Shown here one piece after another: positions 10,201 through 19,900 of a stretch of DNA of 29,618 bases. A program made the translations under genes and the position numbers. The first letter of the stretch is position 1. Every line of letters starts with the position of its first letter. This DNA comes from Klebsormidium nitens (taxonomy: Eukaryota; Streptophyta; Klebsormidiophyceae; Klebsormidiales; Klebsormidiaceae). The DNA is taken from the NCBI GenBank assembly GCA_000708835.1, contig DF237792.1, positions 1 through 29,618 on the forward strand. The letters are read 5' to 3'. The notes beneath the pieces were generated by a model, which saw nothing but the letters and a program-made list of their open reading frames with translations, was not told the DNA's origin and did no database searches.

Positions 10201-12275
10201 ATGTCAAGCTGTGTGTGTGAATCAGAAAGGCGGCAGCTTTAGGCACACCAGGTATCCAGCAATCAGAAGAATGCTGCTGAAACGGATTGTAGGAAGGGTG
10301 ACAGATCCGTTTTGCAAATCTCGACCAGATTGCATAGACAGTGTAACAGAAGTCCCATTTGTTGATCGAGTCCATCAATGCGGCCAAGCGCACACCGGAT
10401 GTATTGCAGTTCGTAGTCTGCAAGAGCAGCAAAGCCCCAACTGGAGGACACAGAGACATCGAAAGCCTCACCAAACGACATCTGTTCTGCCGGAGTCACA
10501 GGCCCTGTACTGAGCCGGCGAGCGGCACTCCCCCTCTGGTTTCCCCTTCCCCCACCCCGCTGCTGAGGCGCCTGCTGCAGGGGGGTGACTGCCATATTGT
10601 AGTCGATGCCATTGGCACCCCCCCACTGATCCCTTAGCCCCTGGTCCGCCCCCTCTGACTTCACAGCCATGCGTTTCGCCTGGAGAAAGTTTTGAAAGTT
10701 ACATGAGTAATCGCCAGTGGGACACGAAGCCTCTGCTTGAGCCAGGTGAGTAATGAAAATTACAACAGCCACTGGCTGTCAAATTCTAGTAAGCGAAACA
10801 ACAATGCGTTCGCACCGTAATAGGAATCTCAGTTCTTTGTCTGATAAGTGCTCATGACTGTCACTGACTTTGACAGAAAGCAGCGCGAATTCCAAATCTC
10901 ATGAAAATGGCAAGCTATCCGCATAAGCTTTGAGAGCAGGCATATGCAGTGTTCTACATAAACATCGTGTCTTTCCAGAGCCTAAGATGGAACTTATCAG
11001 AACCCATCTGTCCTGGCAGATTTGATAAAAAAAATATACAAGCAAGGAACAACTAAGCAATGTCCAGTATGTGCTTACCCCTGGATGACTTGTTGCCGGC
11101 GGGGACTGCATCATGTTATCCTGGCACATACCAACGAAAACATCTTTTCAAGCAGTTGTCAATCATGTCAAGATCAATATCCTTCATCTGGTGCAACTAT
11201 GAACTCAAGTCAACGACAAGCAACTCAGTAGACAGAGGGGAGGAGAATCAAGCACAAGGAAAAGACATGAGAGTAAGCTGGAGCAGTCAAAGAGCGAGAT
11301 TAAGAATCAAGGTTAAGAGTATGTCCAACAGAAGGCCTTTCTTTGCAGCATATGATGAAAAGCAATTGTTCCACTCTCTGATACAAGCATGTGCACCAGT
11401 TCAGAACTTGCTGGAGCAGAAGTAAAACGCCATGCATTGAAATTCACAGGAGGATATCCCTTGTTCTGTGCAATGTGAGATAAAATTATTACATGAAAAG
11501 CAACTTCTGACGCGCATATCAATCCTTGACAAGATTGCACTTTGCATGAGTCCATGCATTTTTCTGAAATCAAAGGGTAACTGAAGTAGGCGGTGGAATT
11601 TTGTGCAACCACTACACTTCCAGTGTTTTAGTGTTTCCAGAACAGAATGCGAGAAAAGAAAGTTTCTACAACCTGCTGATGTGACCAACATCATCAAGAT
11701 CTCAGGTTATCGATAAACCTTGGCCTAATCTTTTACATCCCATAAATCCCACAAGGAGAGAGCCGGGGTCGAGGAACCTGCCACTGCTCCTTCTAGCTCC
11801 TTCTAGATCTATCCACGTAATATGATGAGGACTGCGCTTTATGCATTGGATTGCACAAGCCCTTGCACCCTGGCCAGGCAAGGCAATTCTCCAAAGCAGA
11901 AACCTCATGCATTTAAGAAAAACGTGTGTTTTTCATTCAGTTTCACCAAGAGTTTCCGTCTGAACATCGGACTCAAGGAGAATACCCGGCAGATAGCAAA
12001 TGCAGAACCCGCAACCAATATGTGCTCGAATCTGCTCGTTGCAAGCTCACCGGAAAACGGGCATACAGTACCTCCTGCGGATGCCCCTGCGGCTGAAAGC
12101 CCGGCCCTTGGCCCCCTTCCTGAAACTGATGGTACTCCTCGGGCGCAGCGAACGCAGGCCGATTGTGATCGAATGTCATCTGCTGAAATTGGGGTTGTGC
12201 TGCCATTTGCCTGGGCTGTGCTAGGCCCCCTATTTGCGTTTGGACTGGGCCTGCGCTCTTTGATTGAGTTGCCAT
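3934..12275 (-). CDS. E2F: E2F transcription factor, canonical plant/animal DP-dependent type
   Basis: The gene activates or represses G1/S genes as an E2F-DP heterodimer controlled by retinoblastoma protein, in the nucleus. Exons (minus strand): 12275-12072, 10679-10472, 9912-9847, 9543-9458, 9141-9053, 7326-7219, 6796-6746, 6559-6511, 6112-6044, 5613-5555, 4770-4569, 4209-3934. All junctions keep frame with GT-AG borders, giving about 488 residues, close to plant E2Fs. The ATG has a good context (GCCATGG) and an in-frame TGA two codons upstream. Layout: disordered N-terminus with plant-like [13 protein letters not shown] (~39-51); DNA-binding domain ~154-220 with [19 protein letters not shown]; Gln/Leu-rich coiled coil ~219-268; marked box ~272-330 with [15 protein letters not shown] and [14 protein letters not shown]; acidic region; RB-binding motif [13 protein letters not shown] then DELFEEE near 400-422. 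The Cys-rich tail after it could be read-through of an unseen intron, so the 3' end is less sure. Introns 5 and 10 hold arrays of exon-like repeats. Confidence 0.93.
4771..5285 (-). repeat. Array 2: tandem copies of the exon 11 acceptor and start in E2F intron 10
   Basis: Four copies of the exon 11 border (GCAG|CCGTCACGAACC) lie upstream of the genuine one at 4770, starting at 4881, 5008, 5129 and 5263 on the minus strand; spacing is 111-134 nt. About 35 nt of exon sequence is repeated in each. The copies at 4881 and 5008 also end in a donor-like GTGAGG (giving exon-like cores of 63 and 74 nt), the copy at 5129 has lost the donor G (TTGGGC), and the copy at 5263 has a nearby GTAAGC. The 63-nt core is open only in a phase that does not match this intron, so productive inclusion is unlikely. 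A further acceptor/donor pair at 5451-5379 may be a very diverged member. Confidence 0.85.
5555..7326 (-). other. E2F dimerisation (coiled coil) and marked-box exons 6-10
   Basis: Exon 6 (7326-7219) encodes [20 protein letters not shown] then LDEQI, the heptad-like helix that pairs with DP. Exon 7 (6796-6746) continues with [16 protein letters not shown]. Exon 8 (6559-6511) is [16 protein letters not shown], an almost invariant E2F block. Exon 9 (6112-6044) is [15 protein letters not shown] onward. Exon 10 (5613-5555) is [18 protein letters not shown], the marked box. Exon 10 leaves AG, which exon 11 completes as a Ser codon. Exon 7 uses the donor CA|GTATCC, chosen because it restores the phase into exon 8. 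Confidence 0.92.
6490..6528 (-). repeat. 18-bp duplication across the exon 8 donor of E2F
   Basis: AGCTTGCCAGGCTTCGAG ends exon 8 (6528-6511). After the bases GTA of the donor, AGCTCGCCAGGCTTCGAG follows at 6507-6490 with one mismatch. The second copy is followed by CTTTTGG, so it has no donor of its own and sits inside intron 8. Confidence 0.85.
7327..8612 (-). repeat. Array 1: ten exon-like tandem copies in E2F intron 5, period about 130 bp
   Basis: Reading the minus strand, each copy starts at an acceptor (typically TTGCAG|GGGCGCTGCG), repeats the first ~41 nt of exon 6, and ends at a donor (usually CTG|GTAAATG, GTACATG or GTCAG). Exon-like cores run 8609-8550 (60 nt), 8484-8424 (61), 8364-8305 (60), 8240-8184 (57), 8108-8053 (56), 7977-7922 (56), 7847-7789 (59), 7712-7656 (57), 7580-7523 (58) and 7457-7401 (57). 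The genuine exon 6 starts at 7326. Cores with lengths divisible by three fit the phase 2-2 intron and encode modules such as [19 protein letters not shown]. The intron parts share GGTTAGGCTTAACG-type sequence on the plus strand. The two copies farthest from exon 6 (8609-8424) are the most diverged. Confidence 0.92.
9053..9912 (-). other. E2F DNA-binding domain, encoded by exons 3-5
   Basis: Exon 3 (9912-9847) ends with [10 protein letters not shown]. Exon 4 (9543-9458) supplies [19 protein letters not shown] and then LNKAAETLQ. Exon 5 (9141-9053) supplies [20 protein letters not shown] and ends NNILW plus two bases of a Lys codon. Together they form the complete winged-helix E2F fold. RRIYD (about residues 192-196) is the DNA-contacting recognition motif. 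Phases are 1, 0 and 2 at the three donors, and each fits the next acceptor. The introns are short (303 and 316 nt) and show no repeats. Confidence 0.95.
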
Positions 12276-12620
12276 GGCTCAAATGAGCGATAAAACTGCA
12301 CTCTTGCACGACAAGCTTGTAGGCAAGGTTGTTTTGAACCAAAAATCCGTCTACTTACTCATGCAGGCTGCTGAAAAGGTGACTGTGGCATGCATTCTAG
12401 AAGCTCTGGTTGTGCAACAGCTACAATCAGGTGATCCTTCGTGAGGTTAGGGATAAGCCATCTCGACGATTAAATGGGCGAGCGGAGGAGATTGGAATGC
12501 TGCAGACCTCACAAACCGAGAAGAGTTTTCATACTCTGAGGAAAAGAAAGAAGAGAGCCCCTCTAGCAAGCCTATGGCCAGGACAGGAGCCTGTCAGAGG
12601 AGGTAACGGTCTCGTTAAGA

Positions 12621-12851
12621 ATGCAAGTACCCGCTCTTTCACTTAAAGCACCTCTTGCCGATATCCTTGAACGGAGAAGACGCCTGGCAACTGTCCGGGA
12701 AACGAGCCGTGCAGCTGCTCTTCAGCAGGATCTTCAACCTCCTGAACCTCCTCCCCCCAAGAAGCCATGCAAGTGCTGCGTTTTGCTGAGTGGGGAGTCC
12801 AGTTCAGCTGATCAGCCAAAATTCAGCACTTTCTTCAAATGTGGCTTTTAG
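12621..12851 (+). CDS. Possible small protein or exon, unidentified
   Basis: A 76-codon frame reads LADILERRRRLATVRETSRA, then a proline-rich block (QPPEPPPPKKPCKCC) and a Ser-rich tail to TAG at 12849-12851. The composition is more protein-like than neighbouring frames: a basic helix, then proline and cysteine. A possible acceptor (CACTTAAAG) lies near 12650, so it might be an internal exon of a gene running into the gap. I recognise no family. It could equally be chance within the E2F promoter region. Confidence 0.3.
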   Translation: MQVPALSLKAPLADILERRRRLATVRETSRAAALQQDLQPPEPPPPKKPCKCCVLLSGESSSADQPKFSTFFKCGF

Positions 12852-12999
12852 AAGCAGCCCCTTGCATCCTCTAACTACACCGCCTAACCCACGTTTATGA
12901 CGTTAATTTGCGCGCCTTCAGAGCAATGAAGGTGGAAGTATGGCAATCAACCGCCTGCAGAACCCTAGGTCACGTTTCGGGTCACGAAATGGTCAAACC

Positions 13000-13721
13000 N
13001 NNNNNNNNNNNNNNNNNNNNNNNNNNNNNNNNNNNNNNNNNNNNNNNNNNNNNNNNNNNNNNNNNNNNNNNNNNNNNNNNNNNNNNNNNNNNNNNNNNNN
13101 NNNNNNNNNNNNNNNNNNNNNNNNNNNNNNNNNNNNNNNNNNNNNNNNNNNNNNNNNNNNNNNNNNNNNNNNNNNNNNNNNNNNNNNNNNNNNNNNNNNN
13201 NNNNNNNNNNNNNNNNNNNNNNNNNNNNNNNNNNNNNNNNNNNNNNNNNNNNNNNNNNNNNNNNNNNNNNNNNNNNNNNNNNNNNNNNNNNNNNNNNNNN
13301 NNNNNNNNNNNNNNNNNNNNNNNNNNNNNNNNNNNNNNNNNNNNNNNNNNNNNNNNNNNNNNNNNNNNNNNNNNNNNNNNNNNNNNNNNNNNNNNNNNNN
13401 NNNNNNNNNNNNNNNNNNNNNNNNNNNNNNNNNNNNNNNNNNNNNNNNNNNNNNNNNNNNNNNNNNNNNNNNNNNNNNNNNNNNNNNNNNNNNNNNNNNN
13501 NNNNNNNNNNNNNNNNNNNNNNNNNNNNNNNNNNNNNNNNNNNNNNNNNNNNNNNNNNNNNNNNNNNNNNNNNNNNNNNNNNNNNNNNNNNNNNNNNNNN
13601 NNNNNNNNNNNNNNNNNNNNNNNNNNNNNNNNNNNNNNNNNNNNNNNNNNNNNNNNNNNNNNNNNNNNNNNNNNNNNNNNNNNNNNNNNNNNNNNNNNNN
13701 NNNNNNNNNNNNNNNNNNNNN
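13000..13721. other. Assembly gap (run of N)
   Basis: All 722 positions are N. Frames that appear to cross it are meaningless. The flanking sequence on the right (13722-13850) has a Glu/Ala-rich open frame on the plus strand (PEAEEQPDEALKRGTAKLF) that might be exon or UTR, but this cannot be decided from the window. Confidence 0.99.
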
Positions 13722-13946
13722 CGGTACACGACACCACAGGCGTGGCGCAGAGGCGCAGGAGCCTGAGGCAGAGGAACAGCCTGACGAAGCGTTAAAACGA
13801 GGAACAGCAAAGCTTTTTCTGTCCAGGTTGCTGGAAGAGGGCCAGGGACATTTTGCAGGAAGGCTCCGCTTGCTGTGCTCGGTCAAAGGAAGGAATTGTG
13901 ACGGTCCCAGATCTTTCCTGTCAAAAGTCTGTCTCCTGCTCTCCTC

Positions 13947-16900
13947 ATGGACCCGTCAGGGGCCGCAGAAAATGCTCCCGTAGGCGGCAAGGGAACGCCG
14001 CGGGGGGCTCGGGAGAGCAGCACTGGAAGCCCCCGCCGTGCTTTGCGGGAGGAAGATGAGAACGCAGTAAACTCGGTGCTTCTGGGGCCTGCAGCGCGGG
14101 AGGCCGCCAGTGGGAGGACGCAGTATGACGCTGACTTGGCGCTCGCACGAGCACTGCAGGTACTATCCAGGCTTTGTTGTCCTTGCTGGCTTGGCGCCTT
14201 TTGTTCTTGGGCTTTCATGTGAGGAGGTTTACCTGTGCAAGTTTGGGGAGGATGTCCTTGCCACGGAGATTGCACAGTGTTCCTGCAGGATTGTGGTCAT
14301 CCGATTCCTGACTTGGAAGTGGCAGAGTGCTGATAAAGTGGTTTTCCTAACCTCCAGTCTTGTCAATAAGCAACTTGGTGCACCCGCAAGTCTTTGAAAG
14401 CTGTCATGTTCTATTTTTAGAGGCCATGCACAAATATCAGCTTTTGTTTGTTTTGTCCGTGCATGGCCAGGGTGAGTTGGAGACTGCAGTGTAACTTTTG
14501 GAGGAATAGACAGCATTGCAATACTTCACGAGATCCGCAAGCCTGTCAATCTGGCATGCAGCGCTTTGAAATCAGTGCGAATATCAGATTTCCTGCTGAT
14601 GGTAGTGGTTACGATAAGCTTTCTTTGAAAATATTGAAACTTGGAGCATGCTCCCAAGTAAGTGAGCGGCAACACAGATGCTTTAGTGATGCTGCGGATG
14701 TCAATGTCAAAGCGGCTTTAGGAGATGATTCAGGCAGTGACAGCATTGTAGAAGATCAAAGTGGTGCACGAGATTCCAAGGGGCAAGGTCCTGCTTACAG
14801 ACGTTGATTTGAAGAGCGGCATGAAGATCTGGAACTTTAGCAAGCCCCTTCCCGTGGTCTGTTATTTTACCCTGCTGTGGAGTCTTTGACCTCAAACCTG
14901 CTGCTACTGGAATTCTTCGAATCTAGAGGAATTTGTAGGAGTGGTTTGTTGCTGCTTGTAGGCTTCGGTGCTCCTATAAGCCCATGGGTTTCATTATCTA
15001 TTTCAGATGATCTGCCTCATACTTATGGCCAAGAGGATTTGAGAGGCTTGCAGTGGCTACGTGCCCTTTTCTCTTCACTAAAGGCGCCCACATCAGAACT
15101 GCGGCACTCTTACAACAACATCTGAACCCAGCATCAGTCAAGAAGCTCTTACGTTCAGCATGCATCACCCAGCAAGTTTCTGTTACCATCTTGTGTTTGG
15201 TGCAGGAAAGCAAGATTACACCATGAACTGAATTGCACCATTATCTTTACTGACAGGAACAAGAGCGCGCATACTACCTGCTCAGGGAACAGAGCATGGC
15301 GGCGCGCAGCGCGTCCGACCTGGAAAATGACGCTGAGGGGTATGCCGGGGGGGAGGGAGAAGACGACATCTACGAAGGGGGCGAGTACGTGCCTGGCGAA
15401 GAGGGGGGAGAGGGCAGCGCCGAGGGGGCCCCGTTCGATGACGAGGCGTTTGCGAGGGCGCTGCAGGAAGCAGAGGAGCGGGAGGCGGAGGAACGAGTGA
15501 TGGCGCTGGCGGGGATGAATGTTGCCTCAGGTGATGTGCCGTGTCTGGGCTGGCCTTCAATTGTAAAGACTGAAGTAGTGAAGTCGATTGGAGTGTTCCT
15601 TGAGTTGGAGTGGTCGATCTAGCCTCTTTTTCGTTTCAGACAAGGCTTTCTATGGTTGGGGTTCAGATTCCGCTGGTCGCTTCAGGTTCCCAGCTTCCGT
15701 TTGCAGAACGTTGGAGGTGCTCTTTGGATGCTCAGTTGTCAACCCACGTCTTTTCTGCACGTTGTCTGCTTAAGTCTTCTTTGCACATTGTCAGCCCACG
15801 TCTCTTCTGCACGTTGTCCGCCCATGTTTCTCCTGCGCGTGTCAGCCGAGCAGCTTGCAAGCTGGTCACTGAAACGTGTGCCCCTATCGACCACAGATGA
15901 CGCGTATGGGAGCGAGGATGAGGAGGACGACTGGGAGGAGGACGGCATCGATCCAGACAATATGACTTACGAGGTGGGCAGGTTCTTGATTCGATTGGTT
16001 TCAACCCCCTCTGTCGCAAGTCCGTAAGAGTGTCTGTTTTGTTTGGTTAGTGCTAAGGAGTCCGTCTGCTGAAAGCTCGTGTTTGAATTGTGTTTGGCAA
16101 GAGCTTGTGCCCGACGGTCCGGTTTGGTAAGAGCGAGTGTCCGAAGGTTGTTTGTTAAGGCTTGTTCGAAGTTTGTACTGTTGCTAGGTTTTCTCAAGTG
16201 CCCACATGCTGACGCAATGTGCTGGCCTGATGTTTTAGGCGATTGTAACGTACCTGGATACGACCCACGTCAAAAGTGATCCTTCTTGAGCTTGTTGCAG
16301 TTGCAGAACATCAAGTCCGACCAGCGCAGTAACTTGCCGTTTGCACTTCCTTGGAATGGCTGTCAGCTTCTGCTAAGCATTTCATACTCTTCGTTCACGG
16401 AAGTTGCCTCTCGGTCCGATACAAGGTAACGAAAGGTCAACAGCAATCTGTTCGGAATCCTTCCTGACCAAGGTTGACAACTATTCATATTTACTGGACA
16501 TCCTTCTACCAGTGATCCGTGCTGACAAGCACAGCCCTTCCTTCATAATTTCGATATTCTATCCTCCGAAATTCATTAGCGCCCAATCCGACGGCAGAAG
16601 AGCACAAGTTGAACCCTTGATACATGTTCCACCCGATTGATCCGTTCAATCGGTTGGCGGCGCCCTATGCCCACTTTACTAGATTTATTAGGCGTTAAGT
16701 GGCACTGGTGACACTTGAGTGCAAGAGAATATGTTCGTTTGCGGACCATATCGCATCTTGAGTTCTGCCTCGGGCGCCCGTTATGCCCAGCTGCCCCGAC
16801 TCTAGTCGTCAGGCTCTACAGGTCACACGGCGCTCTGTGTTAATTCCGCCTGCATTTTTGCTGAGCAGGATTCGACGGCGCTGGCAGAGGTGGTGGGTAG

Positions 16901-19900
16901 CAACGTTGCCGGTATGATGCTGTATGCCCGATTCACCATTTTATTATCATCTTTGGATTACTGAGTCACTCGAATTCTTGATGCTGTCTGCTTTTCCGGT
17001 GTGCAGGAGCTGACGGCGCTGGCGGAAGTGGTGGGCAGCAACGCTGCCGGCATGGCGCCATGTGCCTGATCTTAGCATTTCATTATCATTTTTGGACAAA
17101 TGAGTTACTGATCTTTGAGGCTGCCTGCTTTTCCGCTGTGCAGGAGCTGACGGCGCTGGCAGAAGTGGTGGGCAGCGAGAGCAAGGGCCTCCCCGCGGAG
17201 GCGATTGCGCGGCTGCCAAAGAGCGCCTACAAGGCGACGCGCCGGCGGAGGAGCTCCTCCAGCGGCCAGGAACAGTGAGACACCTGTTCCTGCAAACCTG
17301 TTAAACGATCGCTTCTCGTTGGGTTCAGTTGTCTGATCAATCTTCCGGCATTATCTTTTACTGGGTTGGTCGTCGTTTCTTTCTTTGTCTGGGTTGTATG
17401 CTTCGGTTGGAAGACCGCCGCTCATAACCAGGGGCAAAGTTAGTTTCCAAAAATGGCCAAAGAAGTAAGAGGATTTGTCCTGGATACTTTGGCTGAACTC
17501 TTTTGCCTCGAAACCACCATTCTTTTTGGCGCTATTCTTCCTGATCCATTGCAAAATAGTTTTTAAGGTTGGAGTGAATCTGCACGAGATCCTGTCCGGT
17601 CTTGCTGCAAAACCGTGCTTTCTTTAGGTTACTCGTGTAGCACAACCTGCCTCTTTTCGAGTTGATGTTTATTTCTGAGGTCCAACTTCGCAGTCAGAGA
17701 CGGTTTTTTCAAAACTGAGGATCTTAGTACCTTTTGTGTGCTGTCTGTAGCTTGAGAAAACGCTGAAATCAAAGTAGAGTTGTTGGGGTGTCTGCAACGT
17801 CAAAACATTTAGGTCTGACTCCTGTCAACCCGTTGATTGCTGCACCTATGCTTATGCCTACTCTCTTACGCCTGACCGGAGCGTCGCATGCATGCTGAGC
17901 TGACTGGATCAAGCCTAGGACGTTGAGAGGCGACGTTTTCAATTGGGAACACTGAGCTAAGAGGATTTTCTGGACTGCTTCCTCGTGCTACTTTTCTTGC
18001 CAGCGTCAGGGCTCGCTGGCAACTCTTTTCTTCGGCATTTGCATCCCTTCATCTGCATGATGAAGTGGTTCCAGTCATGCTTCGGTCGAAGACATTGTTG
18101 TCGGGAGCACTTTCCGTCGTCCTTACAGTCATTTGGCAAGACCCTAACTGCCCGGGGCTGCTGGTTGCACTTCGTGTAGCAACAATCACAAGTCTCTCGA
18201 GCAGAATTGGCAGTGACGTGCTTATGCAGTGACGTTGCTCCTTGGATGTCACTGAATACCATTTCGGACCGAAGCCAGAGTCAAGAACAATTCTAAATCC
18301 TCATCTGAGGATGTCTGATCAACCTTCTCGACTTTGCCAGACTTGCGGGCCAGTTACGCCAGTCACCAGGTTGTAGAATGGGACTGTCGGTTCATAATTT
18401 CCGCATTCTGACCTCTGAATGTGCCCAAATGAGCAACGTTTCCTCAGATTGTCTCCTACCTGACCGTTTTGTCTCGGTGGGTTTTTTTTTCTGGTCTTTT
18501 CTCTGCCTTTCGTTTGAGAATCATATTGTCACAAGGCATGGAGTCACTGGAGGGGGTCCACACCAAAGCACCAGATCAGAACGCAAATGGCAAATGCTTG
18601 CTGACCTGCAAGTCGTTGGTGAAGATGCTGGCACATCCGATATTTCAGCTTGTCAGCCCATCTCCTGCTGCCTGAAGCCACTTTGTCCTATCGCTTGCAT
18701 TGCTCATCACCCATTTCTGCGAAGACTTCAATGATAAAGCGCAAATTCGTTGTCCTTGCCGGGCCTCATGCTGGTTCTGATTCGTTTGCTGGGTTTGCAG
18801 AAAGTGTATATTAGGTTCAGCACAATCGAAAATTGTGGATTAATGTTGTTCTGAAAGCAAATCATCACGTGGCTTGCTTCGGCTGTTCTGCTGGGAATAG
18901 GAAGAGCTGGCAGCCCTTGCGGCAAGCAACCACGGCCCCCTTGCAAAGACAAGGAACTCGTGGTGTACTTTGAGAGTGAAAGTGTGGCATGTGGCACTTC
19001 TTCGCTGGATCAAAGCGCTTGCTGTGCTTGAGACTTAACTGTTGCGCCTCGTCCATCTATTCATCGTCACGATCTTATCATCCGTTACACTTGAATCTCC
19101 TCGTCTTGCTAGCACGTCAAGTATTCGTTCCACTGAAAGTCCACCCCTGTTAACAAAGAAGATACTGCAGCACATAGGAAACGGTGCAGGAGGCACGCCT
19201 GCGCTCGACTGCTTAGCTTTTCCAACTGCACCCGTGAGCAGACAACTTACAGAACGTTTGAAACCTAGAAAAACCTTGAAGTCGCATCATTTCGCACTCA
19301 GATTCTTGCCGGCCAGGATAAAGCCCTTGGTGACGCTGATGGCTCGCTACTCTGCAACATTTCCTTGATGCTGGCTATCGAAAGTTGGAGTGATTTTGCA
19401 ACCACCGCTGTTCCTGTTCGGATCTGTTGAGCGAGAACTTTTGCACATTGATTGCCCGGAGGTTTGCCCTGCGAAATCCGTCAGTTATGCGGAAATCTCA
19501 GGCTATTGAAAAGTTGCATCATCTGTGGTCCCTTGACACGCGCGTCGGTATCTTGATTGCTTCTCAGCATCATGCATTCGGAAGCGGGCAATGACGAGAT
19601 GGGCATAGTCTGGCGGGCTGAGGAACGCCACACCTCTATGCAGGCTTCCACTGACCCGATTTGGAGCCATTCTCGCTGCGTTGCTCGTTTGATCACATCT
19701 GCTTGAAGTTTTGTGCCCTTGCCAGTGTCAGTCGGCGCAACCGTGTCCTGCGCTGATCGACGAACTTCCTTTTGACGTTCGGTTGCCAACTCAGTTATCC
19801 GACAAGCATCCAGAGTTTTGCTCCTGCGCTAATCTTTTGCCGATGATGGAAACGTGTTGAGTGTTACTCGGGTCGAGCTGTGGTTTGGCTCCGTTTGCTC

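Larger units (their letters stand above)
12276..13946. other. Divergent intergenic region between E2F and the RING gene, with assembly gap
   Basis: The two start codons point away from each other, so the promoters and 5' UTRs of both genes should lie here. Positions 13000-13721 are Ns, which hides nearly half of the region. An in-frame stop at 13899-13901 precedes the RING gene ATG, and an in-frame TGA precedes the E2F ATG, so both starts are bounded. I saw no convincing TATA box. Apart from the weak ORF at 12621-12851, no coding signal is clear. Confidence 0.6.

Noticed and set aside
12907-12916. TTTGCGCGCC as an E2F binding site in the divergent promoter region
   Set aside because: It differs from the TTTSSCGS consensus at a core position on both strands, so it is only a near match.
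12908-13983. Long open frames of about 250-350 codons
   Set aside because: They consist mainly of the N gap and carry no information.
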